Shown here: in pieces, positions 26,538-35,260 of the stretch | Numbering within the stretch: the first letter of the stretch is position 1 | How the letters are laid out: the number at the start of each line of letters is the position of its first letter | Position numbers and translations under genes: made by a program | Assembly (NCBI GenBank): GCA_023229525.1 | Contig: JALNZC010000015.1 | Coordinates: 1-64,000, forward strand | Direction: 5' to 3' | DNA length: 64,000 bases | Source of the DNA: Bacteroidales bacterium | Lineage (GTDB): Bacteria > Bacteroidota > Bacteroidia > Bacteroidales > FEN-979 | Notes under the pieces: generated by a model | What the model was told of the DNA's origin: nothing | Databases searched by the model: none | What the model saw: the letters and a program-made list of their open reading frames with translations, nothing else

Positions 26538-28115
26538 ATGCTTGAATCCATTGACTTTCGTAGCGTTGATTGGTCGAGGGCGCAGTTTGCTTTAACGGCC
26601 ATTTATCATTGGTTATTTGTTCCGCTCACCCTAGGCTTGTCCTTTATCGTCGCCATCATGGAGTCGATTTATGTAAGAACCGGCAATCCGGAATGGAAAC
26701 GAATCACCAAATTCTGGATGACCCTTTTTGGAATCAATTTTGCCATTGGTATCGCTACGGGAATTATCCTGGAGTTCCAATTCGGTACAAACTGGTCCAA
26801 CTACTCCTGGTTTGTTGGTGATATTTTCGGAGCACCACTAGCGATTGAGGGGATCATGGCTTTTTTCCTGGAATCCACTTTTATTGCTATAATGTTCTTT
26901 GGATGGAATAAAGTAAGTAAGGGGTTTCACCTTACTGCATCCTGGCTCACCGCCATCGGAGCCAATCTCTCCGCTTTGTGGATCCTCGTAGCCAATTCCT
27001 GGATGCAATATCCTGCCGGTATGTCCTTCAATCCGGATACCGTTCGTAATGAAATGATAAATTTCTGGGAAGTTTTATTTTCCCCTGTTGCAGTCAATAA
27101 ATTTCTGCATACGATCTCCTCAGGATATGTAACTGCCTCCATTTTTGTGATCGGTATCAGCGCCTGGTTCCTGTTAAAGAAAAGAAACGAAACCCTGGCA
27201 AAACGCAGTATCCTCATCGGAGCCATATTCGGATTGATCACCTCTGTTTTTCTGACAGTAACCGGAGATGGTTCCGCCTACCAGGTTACCCAGAAACAGC
27301 CCATGAAACTGGCTGCAATGGAAGGTCTTTACAATGGCCGGAAAGGCGCCGGATTGGTTGCATTTGGAATCCTGACTCCCGGGAAAAAAACAGGCGACGG
27401 GAAAGATGGATTTCTCGTAAAAGTTGAATTTCCCAAACTTCTTTCTTTTCTTGGATATCGTAATCCGGGTGCATTTGTTCCCGGGATTGAGGACTTGCTG
27501 AAAGGAGGATTCAAGCCTGAATTCGATCATGTCAATCATATTGAAAAAAATCAGACTGTATCTGTTGAAGAAAAAATTTATCGTGGAAAGATGGCTGTGG
27601 CTGCTTTAGGTTCATATAAAGAGGCAAAAGCAATTAACGATACAGCCAATATAAGAAGTTCGCTACAAATGCTTCGTCAGAATTTTCCTTTTTTTGGTTA
27701 TGCTTACCTGAATTCTCCAAACAGCGTCATTCCCAACGTTCCGCTTACCTTTTACAGTTTTCATCTGATGGTATATCTTGGCCTCTATTTTATTATTCTT
27801 TTCATCCTGGTTCTTTACTTTATATATACGAATAAACTTGAAAAAAAACGATGGTTTTTATGGCTCTCTTTGTGGACAATACCACTGGTATATCTTGCTA
27901 CTCAAGCGGGATGGGTGGTGGCCGAAGTGGGACGACAACCATGGGTTATTCAGGATCTTATGCCCACAATGGCCGCTATATCAAAAATCGACGCTTCGTC
28001 TGTGATGATCACTTTTTGGTTGTTCGCTGCTGTTTTTACCATTCTCCTGATTGCAGAGGTGATGATTATGGCACGGCAGATTAAAATCGGACCAAATGAT
28101 GGAGGAACCAAGTGA
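26538..28115 (+). CDS. cydA: Cytochrome bd quinol oxidase subunit I
   Basis: CydA binds the quinol and the hemes b558, b595 and d of the high-affinity terminal oxidase in the inner membrane. The 525-residue protein has His24 (in AIYHWLFVPLT, equal to E. coli His19), His191 (NKFLHTISSGY, equal to His186) and Met411 (FYSFHLMVYLG, equal to Met393). The motif GRQPWVIQDLMPT near residue 465 is present. About nine TM helices are visible. The Q-loop between TM6 and TM7 (about 255-400) is well developed. The oxidase allows growth or protection at very low oxygen in an otherwise anaerobic type of cell. Confidence 0.97.
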   Translation: MLESIDFRSVDWSRAQFALTAIYHWLFVPLTLGLSFIVAIMESIYVRTGNPEWKRITKFWMTLFGINFAIGIATGIILEFQFGTNWSNYSWFVGDIFGAPLAIEGIMAFFLESTFIAIMFFGWNKVSKGFHLTASWLTAIGANLSALWILVANSWMQYPAGMSFNPDTVRNEMINFWEVLFSPVAVNKFLHTISSGYVTASIFVIGISAWFLLKKRNETLAKRSILIGAIFGLITSVFLTVTGDGSAYQVTQKQPMKLAAMEGLYNGRKGAGLVAFGILTPGKKTGDGKDGFLVKVEFPKLLSFLGYRNPGAFVPGIEDLLKGGFKPEFDHVNHIEKNQTVSVEEKIYRGKMAVAALGSYKEAKAINDTANIRSSLQMLRQNFPFFGYAYLNSPNSVIPNVPLTFYSFHLMVYLGLYFIILFILVLYFIYTNKLEKKRWFLWLSLWTIPLVYLATQAGWVVAEVGRQPWVIQDLMPTMAAISKIDASSVMITFWLFAAVFTILLIAEVMIMARQIKIGPNDGGTK

Positions 28116-29278
28116 TGTTTGAGAACATGTCTATCGAAACACTACAGGCATATTGGTGGATTATCATATCCCTACTTGGCAGTCTTCTCGTCTTTCTGAT
28201 GTTTGTTCAAGGTGGACAAACATTGATATATACTGTCGGAAAAAGTGAGGACGAACGAAAAATACTGGTCAACAGCCTTGGGCGCAAATGGGAATTTACA
28301 TTTACGACGCTGGTGACTTTTGGCGGGGCGTTTTTTGCCTCCTTTCCCCTCTTTTATTCCACCAGTTTTGGCGGAGCATATTGGGTGTGGATGGCCATCC
28401 TTTTTCCATTCATCATCCAGGCTGTTGCCTATGAATTCAGGAGCAAACCCAATAATTTACTGGGACACAAAACCTATGAATGGTTCCTGATTATCAACGG
28501 ATTACTCGGTACTATTCTCATCGGTGCAGCCGTATCGACTTTTTTTACCGGATCGGAGTTCTCCATCAACAAATTAAGCCTGACAAATCTCAGAGATTCT
28601 GCTATCTCCCGCTGGCAAGGCCCTGCCAATGGTCTTGAAGCTGTTCTGAACTGGCGTAATGTAGCGCTCGGACTGGCGGTATTTTTTCTGTCCAGAATTC
28701 TTGGAACCCTTTATTTTATGAATACCGTCGCTGAAAAAACCATTTTAACCCGCTGCAAAAAACAATTACTGATAAACACCATCCCATTCCTGGTTTTCTT
28801 CCTTGCCTATGTTTTTGCTTTACTGATTTATCCCGGTTTTTCGGTGGATCCAAATTCCGGGACCATTTTTATGGAGTCAAATAAGTATTTTCATAATCTC
28901 ATCCAAATGCCATACGTGCTTCTGATCTTTGGCACCGGTGTGGTTTTGGTCCTTCTTGGAATCGCCTTACCCCTCTTCACCTTTGACAAGAATGCATCCA
29001 GAGGGATATGGTATTCAGGTCCGGGAACGATCCTTACTGTATTTGCCTTGTTTCTCCTTGCAGGATTCAACAATACAGCATATTACCCTTCAACATTTGA
29101 GTTGCAAAGTTCACTGACAATCCACAACAGCTCTTCAAGTCACAACACACTTACAGCCATGAGTTATGTGTCGTTGCTGGTTCCCTTCGTCATCGCTTAT
29201 ATCTGGTATGCCTGGAAATCGATCAACAACAAGAAAATCGATTCAGAAGAAATGAGGACTGAAGGACATACTTATTAA
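28115..29278 (+). CDS. cydB: Cytochrome bd quinol oxidase subunit II
   Basis: CydB partners CydA and stabilises the heme arrangement. I start at the ATG at 28115, which shares one base with the cydA stop (TGATG) and follows GGAGGA; an adjacent GTG at 28112 is possible. The 387-residue protein has about nine TM helices and the family features QAYWWIIISLLGSLLVFL near residue 11, FVQGGQTLIY near 31, GRKWEFTFTTLVTFGGAFFA near 55 and RPLG-region residues WQGP near 168. A 34-codon ORF follows 52 bases after the stop. Confidence 0.96.
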   Translation: MFENMSIETLQAYWWIIISLLGSLLVFLMFVQGGQTLIYTVGKSEDERKILVNSLGRKWEFTFTTLVTFGGAFFASFPLFYSTSFGGAYWVWMAILFPFIIQAVAYEFRSKPNNLLGHKTYEWFLIINGLLGTILIGAAVSTFFTGSEFSINKLSLTNLRDSAISRWQGPANGLEAVLNWRNVALGLAVFFLSRILGTLYFMNTVAEKTILTRCKKQLLINTIPFLVFFLAYVFALLIYPGFSVDPNSGTIFMESNKYFHNLIQMPYVLLIFGTGVVLVLLGIALPLFTFDKNASRGIWYSGPGTILTVFALFLLAGFNNTAYYPSTFELQSSLTIHNSSSSHNTLTAMSYVSLLVPFVIAYIWYAWKSINNKKIDSEEMRTEGHTY

Positions 29279-29330
29279 TCTCTGTAAACTGCCAAATTAA
29301 TTTCCAAATCCCGATTAATATCCAATTTTC

Positions 29331-29435
29331 ATGTACATTACTTCTATTCTATGGTTCCTTTCCTGGCCCGTTTTAATATACCTTTCTTACCGGATCATTT
29401 ACTGGGCTGTAAGAAGGTATGAGAAAAACACCTGA
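29331..29435 (+). CDS. 34-residue single-helix protein, candidate CydX-type subunit
   Basis: ATG at 29331 opens a 34-codon frame ending in TGA at 29433-29435. The product is one hydrophobic helix (about residues 5-26: SILWFLSWPVLIYLSYRIIY) flanked by a short N-terminus and a positive tail (AVRRYEKNT). Size, topology and place directly after cydB match the small subunit of cytochrome bd in proteobacteria (CydX/CbdX, 30-40 residues), which occupies the CydA surface; sequence similarity to those is not obvious. rsmE begins 12 bases later. The reading frame is seen directly; the function is inferred. Confidence 0.65.
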   Translation: MYITSILWFLSWPVLIYLSYRIIYWAVRRYEKNT

Positions 29436-29447
29436 TCAGGAACCTCT

Positions 29448-30155
29448 ATGCAATTATTTTATATTTCCGATTTAACCGGCGACACCTGTCAACTGAGTGA
29501 AGAAGAATCCTGGCACTGCGTCAAAGCACTTCGTCTTAAACAAGGAGATCCTATTCAGCTTACTGATGGAAAGGGCAATTTTTATCAGGGAAGGTTGATA
29601 GAAATTCATCCCAAAGGTTCGGTAGTCAAGTTATTGACATCGACCCAGATGCCTCATATTCATTCCTGGAGGCTTCATATTGCGATAGCCCCTACCAAGA
29701 ATATTGAACGCTTCGAGTGGTTTCTTGAAAAGGCTACCGAAATTGGCATCGACGAAATCACCCCGCTGATATGTGAACACTCGGAGCGGAATACATTAAA
29801 GATTTCAAGGCTTGAAAAAGTCTTGGTTTCCGCTATGAAACAATCACTTAAAACCTGGTTACCAATCCTGAACGAGCCACAAAATTTTAAACACTTTGTA
29901 AGCCAGGAATTTAAAGGACAAAAATTTATTGCATGGTGCGAAGCAGGTATTGAGTCAGAATTACAAAAGGTTTATCAACAAGGATCTGAGGTATTGATTC
30001 TAATTGGTCCCGAAGGCGATTTTTCACTCCTGGAAGTGGATCTGGCGAAAAAAGCCGGATTTGGTCCGGTCAGTCTGGGTTTTTCCCGATTCCGTACAGA
30101 AACAGCAGGAATCGTTGCTTGCCACACCATCGATTTACTAAACAAGATGAAATAA
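29448..30155 (+). CDS. rsmE: 16S rRNA (uracil-1498-N3)-methyltransferase
   Basis: RsmE methylates U1498 of 16S rRNA in the assembled small subunit, using SAM. The 235-residue protein has the N-terminal PUA-like domain (residues 1-70) and a SPOUT knot domain with KNIERFEWFLEKATEIGID near 83, ICEHSERN near 107, IGPEGDFSLLEV near 185 and the knot LGFSRFRTETAGIVA near 207. Length and motifs are typical. It sits between the cyd genes and a DUF4159 gene with no obvious functional tie. Confidence 0.95.
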   Translation: MQLFYISDLTGDTCQLSEEESWHCVKALRLKQGDPIQLTDGKGNFYQGRLIEIHPKGSVVKLLTSTQMPHIHSWRLHIAIAPTKNIERFEWFLEKATEIGIDEITPLICEHSERNTLKISRLEKVLVSAMKQSLKTWLPILNEPQNFKHFVSQEFKGQKFIAWCEAGIESELQKVYQQGSEVLILIGPEGDFSLLEVDLAKKAGFGPVSLGFSRFRTETAGIVACHTIDLLNKMK

Positions 30156-30208
30156 CAGATCATGACAAAGCGTTAGTATTGCGCGAGAATGGGATAAATA
30201 ATTTCAGG

Positions 30209-30907
30209 ATGAAAAGAACATCATTACCGGATTCCAATTTTAAACTGATAAAGAAAGTTCGTTACTTACTTTTCCTTGTTTTATTTGCCGGGACAACCTC
30301 ATTCACACCACCTTCATTTCAAATCGCGTTACTGAAATACAACGGCGGTGGCGATTGGTATGCGAATCCAACTTCGTTGCCTAATCTGGCTAAATTCTGC
30401 AACAGGAACCTGAATACCAACATCAATGAGGATATTGCCACAGTTGATGTGGGAAGCCTGGAAATAATTAACTATCCGTTCCTTCATATGACTGGTCATG
30501 GGAATGTGGTATTTTCGGATCAGGAGATGCAGAACCTTCGCAATTATCTTATTGCCGGTGGGTTTCTTCATATCGATGACAATTATGGAATGGATAAGTT
30601 TATTCGTCCCCAACTAAAAAAATTATTCCCCGAGCTTGATCTGATTGAACTTCCTTTTGACCATCCAATTTATCACCAGCATTTTGATTTTCTTAAAGGT
30701 CTTCCTAAAATTCATGAGCATGACGGGAAACCGCCACAAGGTTTTGGACTCATCTATGAAGGACGATTGATTGTCTTTTATACCTATGAATGCGATCTGG
30801 GTGATGGATGGGAGGATCCTGAAGTTCATGGAGATTCTGACGCCACCCGTCAGAAAGCGCTGCAAATGGGAGCAAATATCCTTCAGTATGTTTTCACAAC
30901 TAAATGA
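30209..30907 (+). CDS. DUF4159 domain-containing exported protein
   Basis: A 232-residue protein starting at the ATG at 30209 after TTTCAGG; an open frame continues upstream into rsmE but is not needed. A hydrophobic segment (about residues 19-34, LLFLVLFAGTTSF) should act as signal peptide. The remainder is one DUF4159 domain with FQIALLKYNGGGDWYANP near 41 and the family core GGFLHIDDNYGMD near 118, a fold resembling glutamine amidotransferase-like domains without known catalysis. DUF4159 proteins often occur near MoxR, DUF58 and BatA genes; those lie elsewhere in this window. Confidence 0.88.
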   Translation: MKRTSLPDSNFKLIKKVRYLLFLVLFAGTTSFTPPSFQIALLKYNGGGDWYANPTSLPNLAKFCNRNLNTNINEDIATVDVGSLEIINYPFLHMTGHGNVVFSDQEMQNLRNYLIAGGFLHIDDNYGMDKFIRPQLKKLFPELDLIELPFDHPIYHQHFDFLKGLPKIHEHDGKPPQGFGLIYEGRLIVFYTYECDLGDGWEDPEVHGDSDATRQKALQMGANILQYVFTTK

Positions 30908-30908
30908 T

Positions 30909-30916
30909 TAATTTTG
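30909..30916 (+). promoter_or_regulatory. Possible -7 box (TAATTTTG) ahead of the BMP lipoprotein gene
   Basis: TAATTTTG matches TAnnTTTG but lies 99 bases before the start codon, which would give a long leader. Moderately weak. Confidence 0.35.
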
Positions 30917-31015
30917 TTTACAGTTAAATCAGATCTCTTTCCGGACTGATTCATCTCGATAAACCCTGTACCTTGATCATCAACTCAACCGGATAATAGA
31001 TAATTGATAAATATT

Positions 31016-32059
31016 ATGAAAAAGAATTCTTTCCGCGTTGCCATAGGAGTCTTCTTTCTGGCAATTGCTTTGACTATCACGCTTTTGTCTTCCTGTGTGA
31101 AAAACGACAATACTCCAAGGCTTAAAGTTGGGTTGGTCTGTGGGGTGGGTACTTTTAATGACCGTGGATTTAATCAGCAGGCGCTCATAGGGCTGAACGC
31201 AGCCAGTTCCATTGTTCCAATAGACTGGGAGGCCAGGGAAAGCGGATCAGCTGCACTTATCGACAGCAATATCCGGTACTTCGTGAAAAATAATTTTGAT
31301 CTGGTCATCACACTGGGATATGATGCGGCTCAGGCAACCATGAATGCAGTGACTTTGCATACCTCTGTTAAATTCCTTCTGCTGGATTACACATTTACAG
31401 TTTTACCCAAAAATCTTGAGTGTGTAAATTTCCAGGTGGATCAGGCATCTTTTCCATGTGGATTTCTGGCTGCATGGTGGGCTACACAAAAAAATCCGGT
31501 GAACCCTATAATTGCTTATGTTGCTGGCCCTAACATCCCTGAAATACAACAATTTACTGTCAGCTATTCTAAAGGGGTAGACTATTTCAATACCCAATAT
31601 AGCAAGTCGGTTCTGGTATCAGGGGCCAATGCTACTGATTTTAATGACACCTTGCAGGGTGCAAGGTTGGCTGATAGTTTGATTAATCAGGGTGCAGATG
31701 TGGTTTTTGCCTGTGCCGGAAAAACCGGTAACGGAGCTTTGTATAAAGCGAAAGAAGCCTCAAAATACGGTATCGGAGTAGATGTTGACCAATATATCTC
31801 CATTCCGGAAGTAGGTCCTGTGTTGCTTACTTCGTGTATGAAACGTCTTGACAGGGTCATCAAATCGGAGGTCATAAACACTTTTTATGACCAGTTTCGT
31901 GGAGGCCAGATCATCCATTGTACCCTTGCCAACCAGGGAGTTGAAATGGCGCCCTATCACAATTTTGATTCCTTGATCCCTTCGGAAATAAAATCGGCTG
32001 TTAATGCGGTCAAAACAGGAATTATGAACGGGACGATCTCAACCGGATGGCCGCAATAA
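31016..32059 (+). CDS. BMP family (PnrA-like) substrate-binding lipoprotein
   Basis: The 347-residue protein begins at the ATG at 31016; an in-frame TTG at 31004 is less likely. A signal sequence ends in the lipobox LLSSC near residue 27, so the protein is a lipoprotein. The rest is a periplasmic binding fold of the BMP family (GVGTFNDRGFNQQALIGL near 45, FLLLDYTF near 122, QGADVVFACAGKTGNGAL near 228). Characterised members bind nucleosides for ABC uptake. No matching permease or ATPase genes are nearby, so it may work alone, with distant partners, or as a sensor. Hdr-like genes follow 59 bases later. Confidence 0.85.
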   Translation: MKKNSFRVAIGVFFLAIALTITLLSSCVKNDNTPRLKVGLVCGVGTFNDRGFNQQALIGLNAASSIVPIDWEARESGSAALIDSNIRYFVKNNFDLVITLGYDAAQATMNAVTLHTSVKFLLLDYTFTVLPKNLECVNFQVDQASFPCGFLAAWWATQKNPVNPIIAYVAGPNIPEIQQFTVSYSKGVDYFNTQYSKSVLVSGANATDFNDTLQGARLADSLINQGADVVFACAGKTGNGALYKAKEASKYGIGVDVDQYISIPEVGPVLLTSCMKRLDRVIKSEVINTFYDQFRGGQIIHCTLANQGVEMAPYHNFDSLIPSEIKSAVNAVKTGIMNGTISTGWPQ

Positions 32060-32118
32060 ACGCAAAATGAGAATAAAATTTACAACTTATAGCTAAACTC
32101 CACTCTATTGCCTGACCG

Positions 32119-32832
32119 ATGGGAAAGCTTTACGATAGATTATCAGAAGATGTCCGTTTCGTGGAAGGCTTGAAAGCCTGTTTGAATTGTGGCACCTGTA
32201 CAGCTATTTGTCCGGCTGCTGAGTTTTACAATTACCAGCCACGTCAGCTGGTTGATATTCTCCAAACCCATGATGATGATGCGATCGAGGCATTGCTGAA
32301 AAGTGAAACCATCTGGTATTGCGGTGAATGCATGTCCTGTGTTACCCGTTGCCCACGGGGAAATGCACCGGGATTATTGATCACGGTGTTGCGCGCCACA
32401 TCCCAGGATCTTGGATATTTTGTGGAATCTGAGAAAGGTCGTCAGCAACTGGCCATCAAACGCACTGTCGGTGAATGGATACTCAAATTTGGTTATTGTC
32501 TTTTCCCTTCCGAAATCTTACCTGAAATGCATCCTGAGCAAGGTCCGATATGGGAGTGGGAACATGAACACCTGGAGGAAGTAATGCAGCGTCTCGGCGC
32601 CAATTACAAAAAAGCCGGACCGGGGATCCTCCGGAAAATTCCGGATGAGGATCTTGCCGAAATCCGGAAAATCTTCGATGAAACCGGTGGCACCGAAAGA
32701 TATCAAAAAATTGAAGATTACTCTAAGCAAAAGGCAGTGGAAATGGGGATCCATCTTGATAATGGTATGAATAACGACTATATTCATAAAATCTATACGA
32801 CAAACAATAACAATCACGGCAGAAAAGAATGA
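32119..32832 (+). CDS. HdrC-like iron-sulfur protein
   Basis: First gene of a five-gene cluster. The 237-residue protein has two cubane [4Fe-4S] motifs, C21-C24-C27-C31 (CLNCGTCTAICPA) and C68-C71-C74-C78 (CGECMSCVTRCPRG), as in HdrC of heterodisulfide reductase, which hands electrons between HdrA and HdrB. The C-terminal half (about 110-237) is an extension with acidic and polar residues and no cofactor motif; ordinary HdrC is shorter (about 185). Its stop overlaps the start of the HdrB-like gene (ATGA). Confidence 0.88.
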   Translation: MGKLYDRLSEDVRFVEGLKACLNCGTCTAICPAAEFYNYQPRQLVDILQTHDDDAIEALLKSETIWYCGECMSCVTRCPRGNAPGLLITVLRATSQDLGYFVESEKGRQQLAIKRTVGEWILKFGYCLFPSEILPEMHPEQGPIWEWEHEHLEEVMQRLGANYKKAGPGILRKIPDEDLAEIRKIFDETGGTERYQKIEDYSKQKAVEMGIHLDNGMNNDYIHKIYTTNNNNHGRKE

Positions 32833-33899
32833 ATATTGAAGGAAAGCGGAGGGTCTGGAAAGATTATCAGAAAGAAATTGCAGGTGACAATTTTTTTTAT
32901 GTACGAAGTTGTGTTCGTCAGAATTTTTTTCCAGGTTCCGAGAAAACCTTTCTCCGTATTTTGAAGGAGGAACTTCACAAAGATATTTTCGAAAATGCGG
33001 CTCATACCACCTGCTCCGGTATCGGATATCACAGCGATATAGTCCCATTCGAAACAACCATGACCATTGTGGCCCGGCAGTTTGCCCTGATGACCGAATC
33101 GGGATATGAAAATTTTGCGACATCATGCATTACATCGTTCGGATTATATACAGAGATACTTGAGACATGGCATCATTTTCCCGAGGTGGAAGAACGGATC
33201 AGAAAACACTTAAAAAATGCTACCGGCAGGGAATTCAGTAAGCCCAAGAATTTATCCCATGCCAGCGATATCATATTCAAATTCCGTAAAGAAATTGCGG
33301 CCGTTGGGAAATACAGGCTGATCAATCACTATACGGGAAAGCCTCTCAGGGCAGTAGAACATATCGGATGCCATTATTCAAGGATGTTTCCCAGCAAAGG
33401 GATAGGTGGCGCTGAGTACCCTTATGTTTTAATTGGTATGATTGAAGATTGGGGTGGTGAAGTGATCGACTACCCCGAACGTCGTCATTGCTGCGGATTT
33501 GGTTTCAGACAGTACCTGATTCAAGCCAACAGGGGTTATTCGCTTTCCTGTTCGAAAAAAAAATTCGACTCCATGGCGCCTTACAAACCTGATTTTATCC
33601 TCACCAACTGTCCGGGTTGTCCAATGTTTCTTGATCGCTGGCAATATACCATAAGTGAAATGGAAGGGATAACATATGGTGAAAACGGACATGGAATACC
33701 TGTTTTGACATACGAAGAGCTGGCCGGAATGATCCTGGGATATGATCCATGGGATCTTGGTTTACAGGTTCATCAGGTGCCGGTAGAACCCTTGCTTGAT
33801 AAAATGGGGATTCCCTACAATGCTGACAGTAAATTCCTGAATAAGGAAGGCGCTTCAATGGGGAAACCAAAAGCCCCATCATTCCTTAAGTTTTATTAG
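32829..33899 (+). CDS. HdrB-like protein, one of two CCG cysteine domains degenerate
   Basis: A 356-residue member of the HdrB family, whose two CCG domains each hold a non-cubane [4Fe-4S] cluster for disulfide reduction. The second domain is complete: GCHYSRMF, RRHCCGFG and NCPGCPMF in the right order. The first is reduced: the CC pair reads TTCSGIG and the CxxC reads SCITSFG, so two of five ligands are missing. One intact non-cubane cluster is therefore predicted instead of two. Position between HdrC-like and HdrA-like genes, with ATGA overlap upstream and one base downstream, shows a single transcript. The physiological disulfide is unknown; Bacteroidota do not make CoM-S-S-CoB. Confidence 0.85.
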   Translation: MNIEGKRRVWKDYQKEIAGDNFFYVRSCVRQNFFPGSEKTFLRILKEELHKDIFENAAHTTCSGIGYHSDIVPFETTMTIVARQFALMTESGYENFATSCITSFGLYTEILETWHHFPEVEERIRKHLKNATGREFSKPKNLSHASDIIFKFRKEIAAVGKYRLINHYTGKPLRAVEHIGCHYSRMFPSKGIGGAEYPYVLIGMIEDWGGEVIDYPERRHCCGFGFRQYLIQANRGYSLSCSKKKFDSMAPYKPDFILTNCPGCPMFLDRWQYTISEMEGITYGENGHGIPVLTYEELAGMILGYDPWDLGLQVHQVPVEPLLDKMGIPYNADSKFLNKEGASMGKPKAPSFLKFY

Positions 33900-33900
33900 G

Positions 33901-34923
33901 ATGAAACAGCGAATTATTATCATCGGATCCGGAGTTGCTGGTCTGACAACTGCAGGAGTCTTAGCAGAAAACGGTTTCGAAGTTGTCGTTTTAGAAAAAG
34001 AGAGTCGTATCGGTGGACATGTCCGCAAATGGGATCGTCTTTTTCCTAACCGTCGCCCCGCTAATGAAGTGATGGAATTTATCGAAAAAGTATTGAACAG
34101 TTCGGTGGATCTACGTTGTGGAGTAACCGTAAATGGTGTGATCAGGCACGATGAAGAATTCATCGTTCTCCTGTCAAATAATGAAACCGTGACCGGCCAT
34201 GCATTGGTTCTGGCGACCGGATTCCAATTATTTGATGCCCACAAAAAAGAGGAATACGGTTACGGTATCTACGACAATGTGATTACTTCGGCTGAGCTGG
34301 AAACTATTTTTAAGGAAGGTAAGCAACTCACTACGAATGAGGGGAAAACACCCCATCGTGTCGGGATAATTCATTGTGTCGGTTCCCGGGATGAAAAAGT
34401 GGGGAACCTATATTGTTCCAAGGTTTGCTGCGTGACTGGTGTAAAGCAGGCCATTGAGATCCGGGAGCAATTACCGGAATGCGAAGTTTTTTCATTTTAT
34501 ATGGATCTGCGGATGTACGACCGCCATTTTGAAGAGTTATACTACGAAGCGCAGCAGCAATGGGCTGTTAATTTTATCCGTGGAAGGCTTTCCGAATGTT
34601 CTGAAAACCCGGATCATACACTGATCCTGAAAGCGGAAGATACCTTGACCGGTCGCCCACTTAAGATGACAGTCGATATAGTGATCTTATTGGTAGGAAT
34701 TATTCCTGATCCTGAGACCGGAAAAATTGCCTCGATGCTTGGATTACCAATAGGAACCGACGGTTTTCTGATGTCCGGCGATGAGCATATTAAGGACAAT
34801 ACAACTACGATTCCGGGTATATATCTTACGGGCGCAGTGAAAGGACCAGCGAGTATTGTAAATACGATTGCAGATGCACGGGCGACTGCTCAACAAATAA
34901 CTTCACGGTTCATGGCTGGATAA
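33901..34923 (+). CDS. Short HdrA-like FAD-dependent oxidoreductase
   Basis: A 340-residue flavoprotein similar to the FAD core of HdrA: Rossmann motif IIIIGSGVAGLTTAG at the N-terminus, EKESRIGGHVRKW near 37, LATGFQLFDAHKKEEYGYG near 101, CVGSRDEKVGNLYCSKVCC near 160, and the C-terminal GIYLTGAVKGPASI near 305. Full HdrA (about 650 residues) adds a thioredoxin-reductase-like insert and ferredoxin domains, which are absent here. With the separate HdrC-like genes, this resembles the reduced HdrA of Qmo and related complexes. Starts one base after the HdrB-like stop. Confidence 0.86.
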   Translation: MKQRIIIIGSGVAGLTTAGVLAENGFEVVVLEKESRIGGHVRKWDRLFPNRRPANEVMEFIEKVLNSSVDLRCGVTVNGVIRHDEEFIVLLSNNETVTGHALVLATGFQLFDAHKKEEYGYGIYDNVITSAELETIFKEGKQLTTNEGKTPHRVGIIHCVGSRDEKVGNLYCSKVCCVTGVKQAIEIREQLPECEVFSFYMDLRMYDRHFEELYYEAQQQWAVNFIRGRLSECSENPDHTLILKAEDTLTGRPLKMTVDIVILLVGIIPDPETGKIASMLGLPIGTDGFLMSGDEHIKDNTTTIPGIYLTGAVKGPASIVNTIADARATAQQITSRFMAG

Positions 34924-34927
34924 ACAG

Positions 34928-35260
34928 ATGAAAGACTTTGGTTATACGCTGCAACCTGATTTCTCGATCGATTTCGATCGCAACGATAAACGCATGATGC
35001 TTTACGTGGTAAACCACGAACCTTCCCTCAACCTGTGCATCGGCTGTGGCAGTTGTACCGCTACGTGCAGTACCGGGCATTTTACTTCTTTCAATATCCG
35101 GGCGATACATACCCTTTTGCGTCGGGGAGAGACCCATCAGTTGAAACAGGAGATAAGGAAGTGTATGTTTTGTGGAAAATGCCAGCTGGTGTGCCCACGA
35201 GGAGTAAACTTACGGAATGTCATTTTAAGGATAAACAGGGCAATTGAACAAATCGGATGA
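34928..35260 (+). CDS. Second HdrC-like iron-sulfur protein
   Basis: A 110-residue protein with two [4Fe-4S] motifs, CIGCGSCTATCSTG near residue 37 and CMFCGKCQLVCPRG near 79. It is shorter than the first HdrC-like protein and lacks its C-terminal extension. It starts 4 bases after the HdrA-like stop and its own stop overlaps the membrane subunit gene (ATGA). It probably bridges the HdrA-like flavoprotein and the membrane HdrD-like subunit, while the first HdrC-like protein serves HdrB; this pairing is inference. Confidence 0.86.
   Translation: MKDFGYTLQPDFSIDFDRNDKRMMLYVVNHEPSLNLCIGCGSCTATCSTGHFTSFNIRAIHTLLRRGETHQLKQEIRKCMFCGKCQLVCPRGVNLRNVILRINRAIEQIG

Noticed and set aside
30119..30208. 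Upstream extension of the DUF4159 protein into rsmE
   Set aside because: It would bury the signal peptide; the ATG at 30209 after TTTCAGG fits an exported protein.
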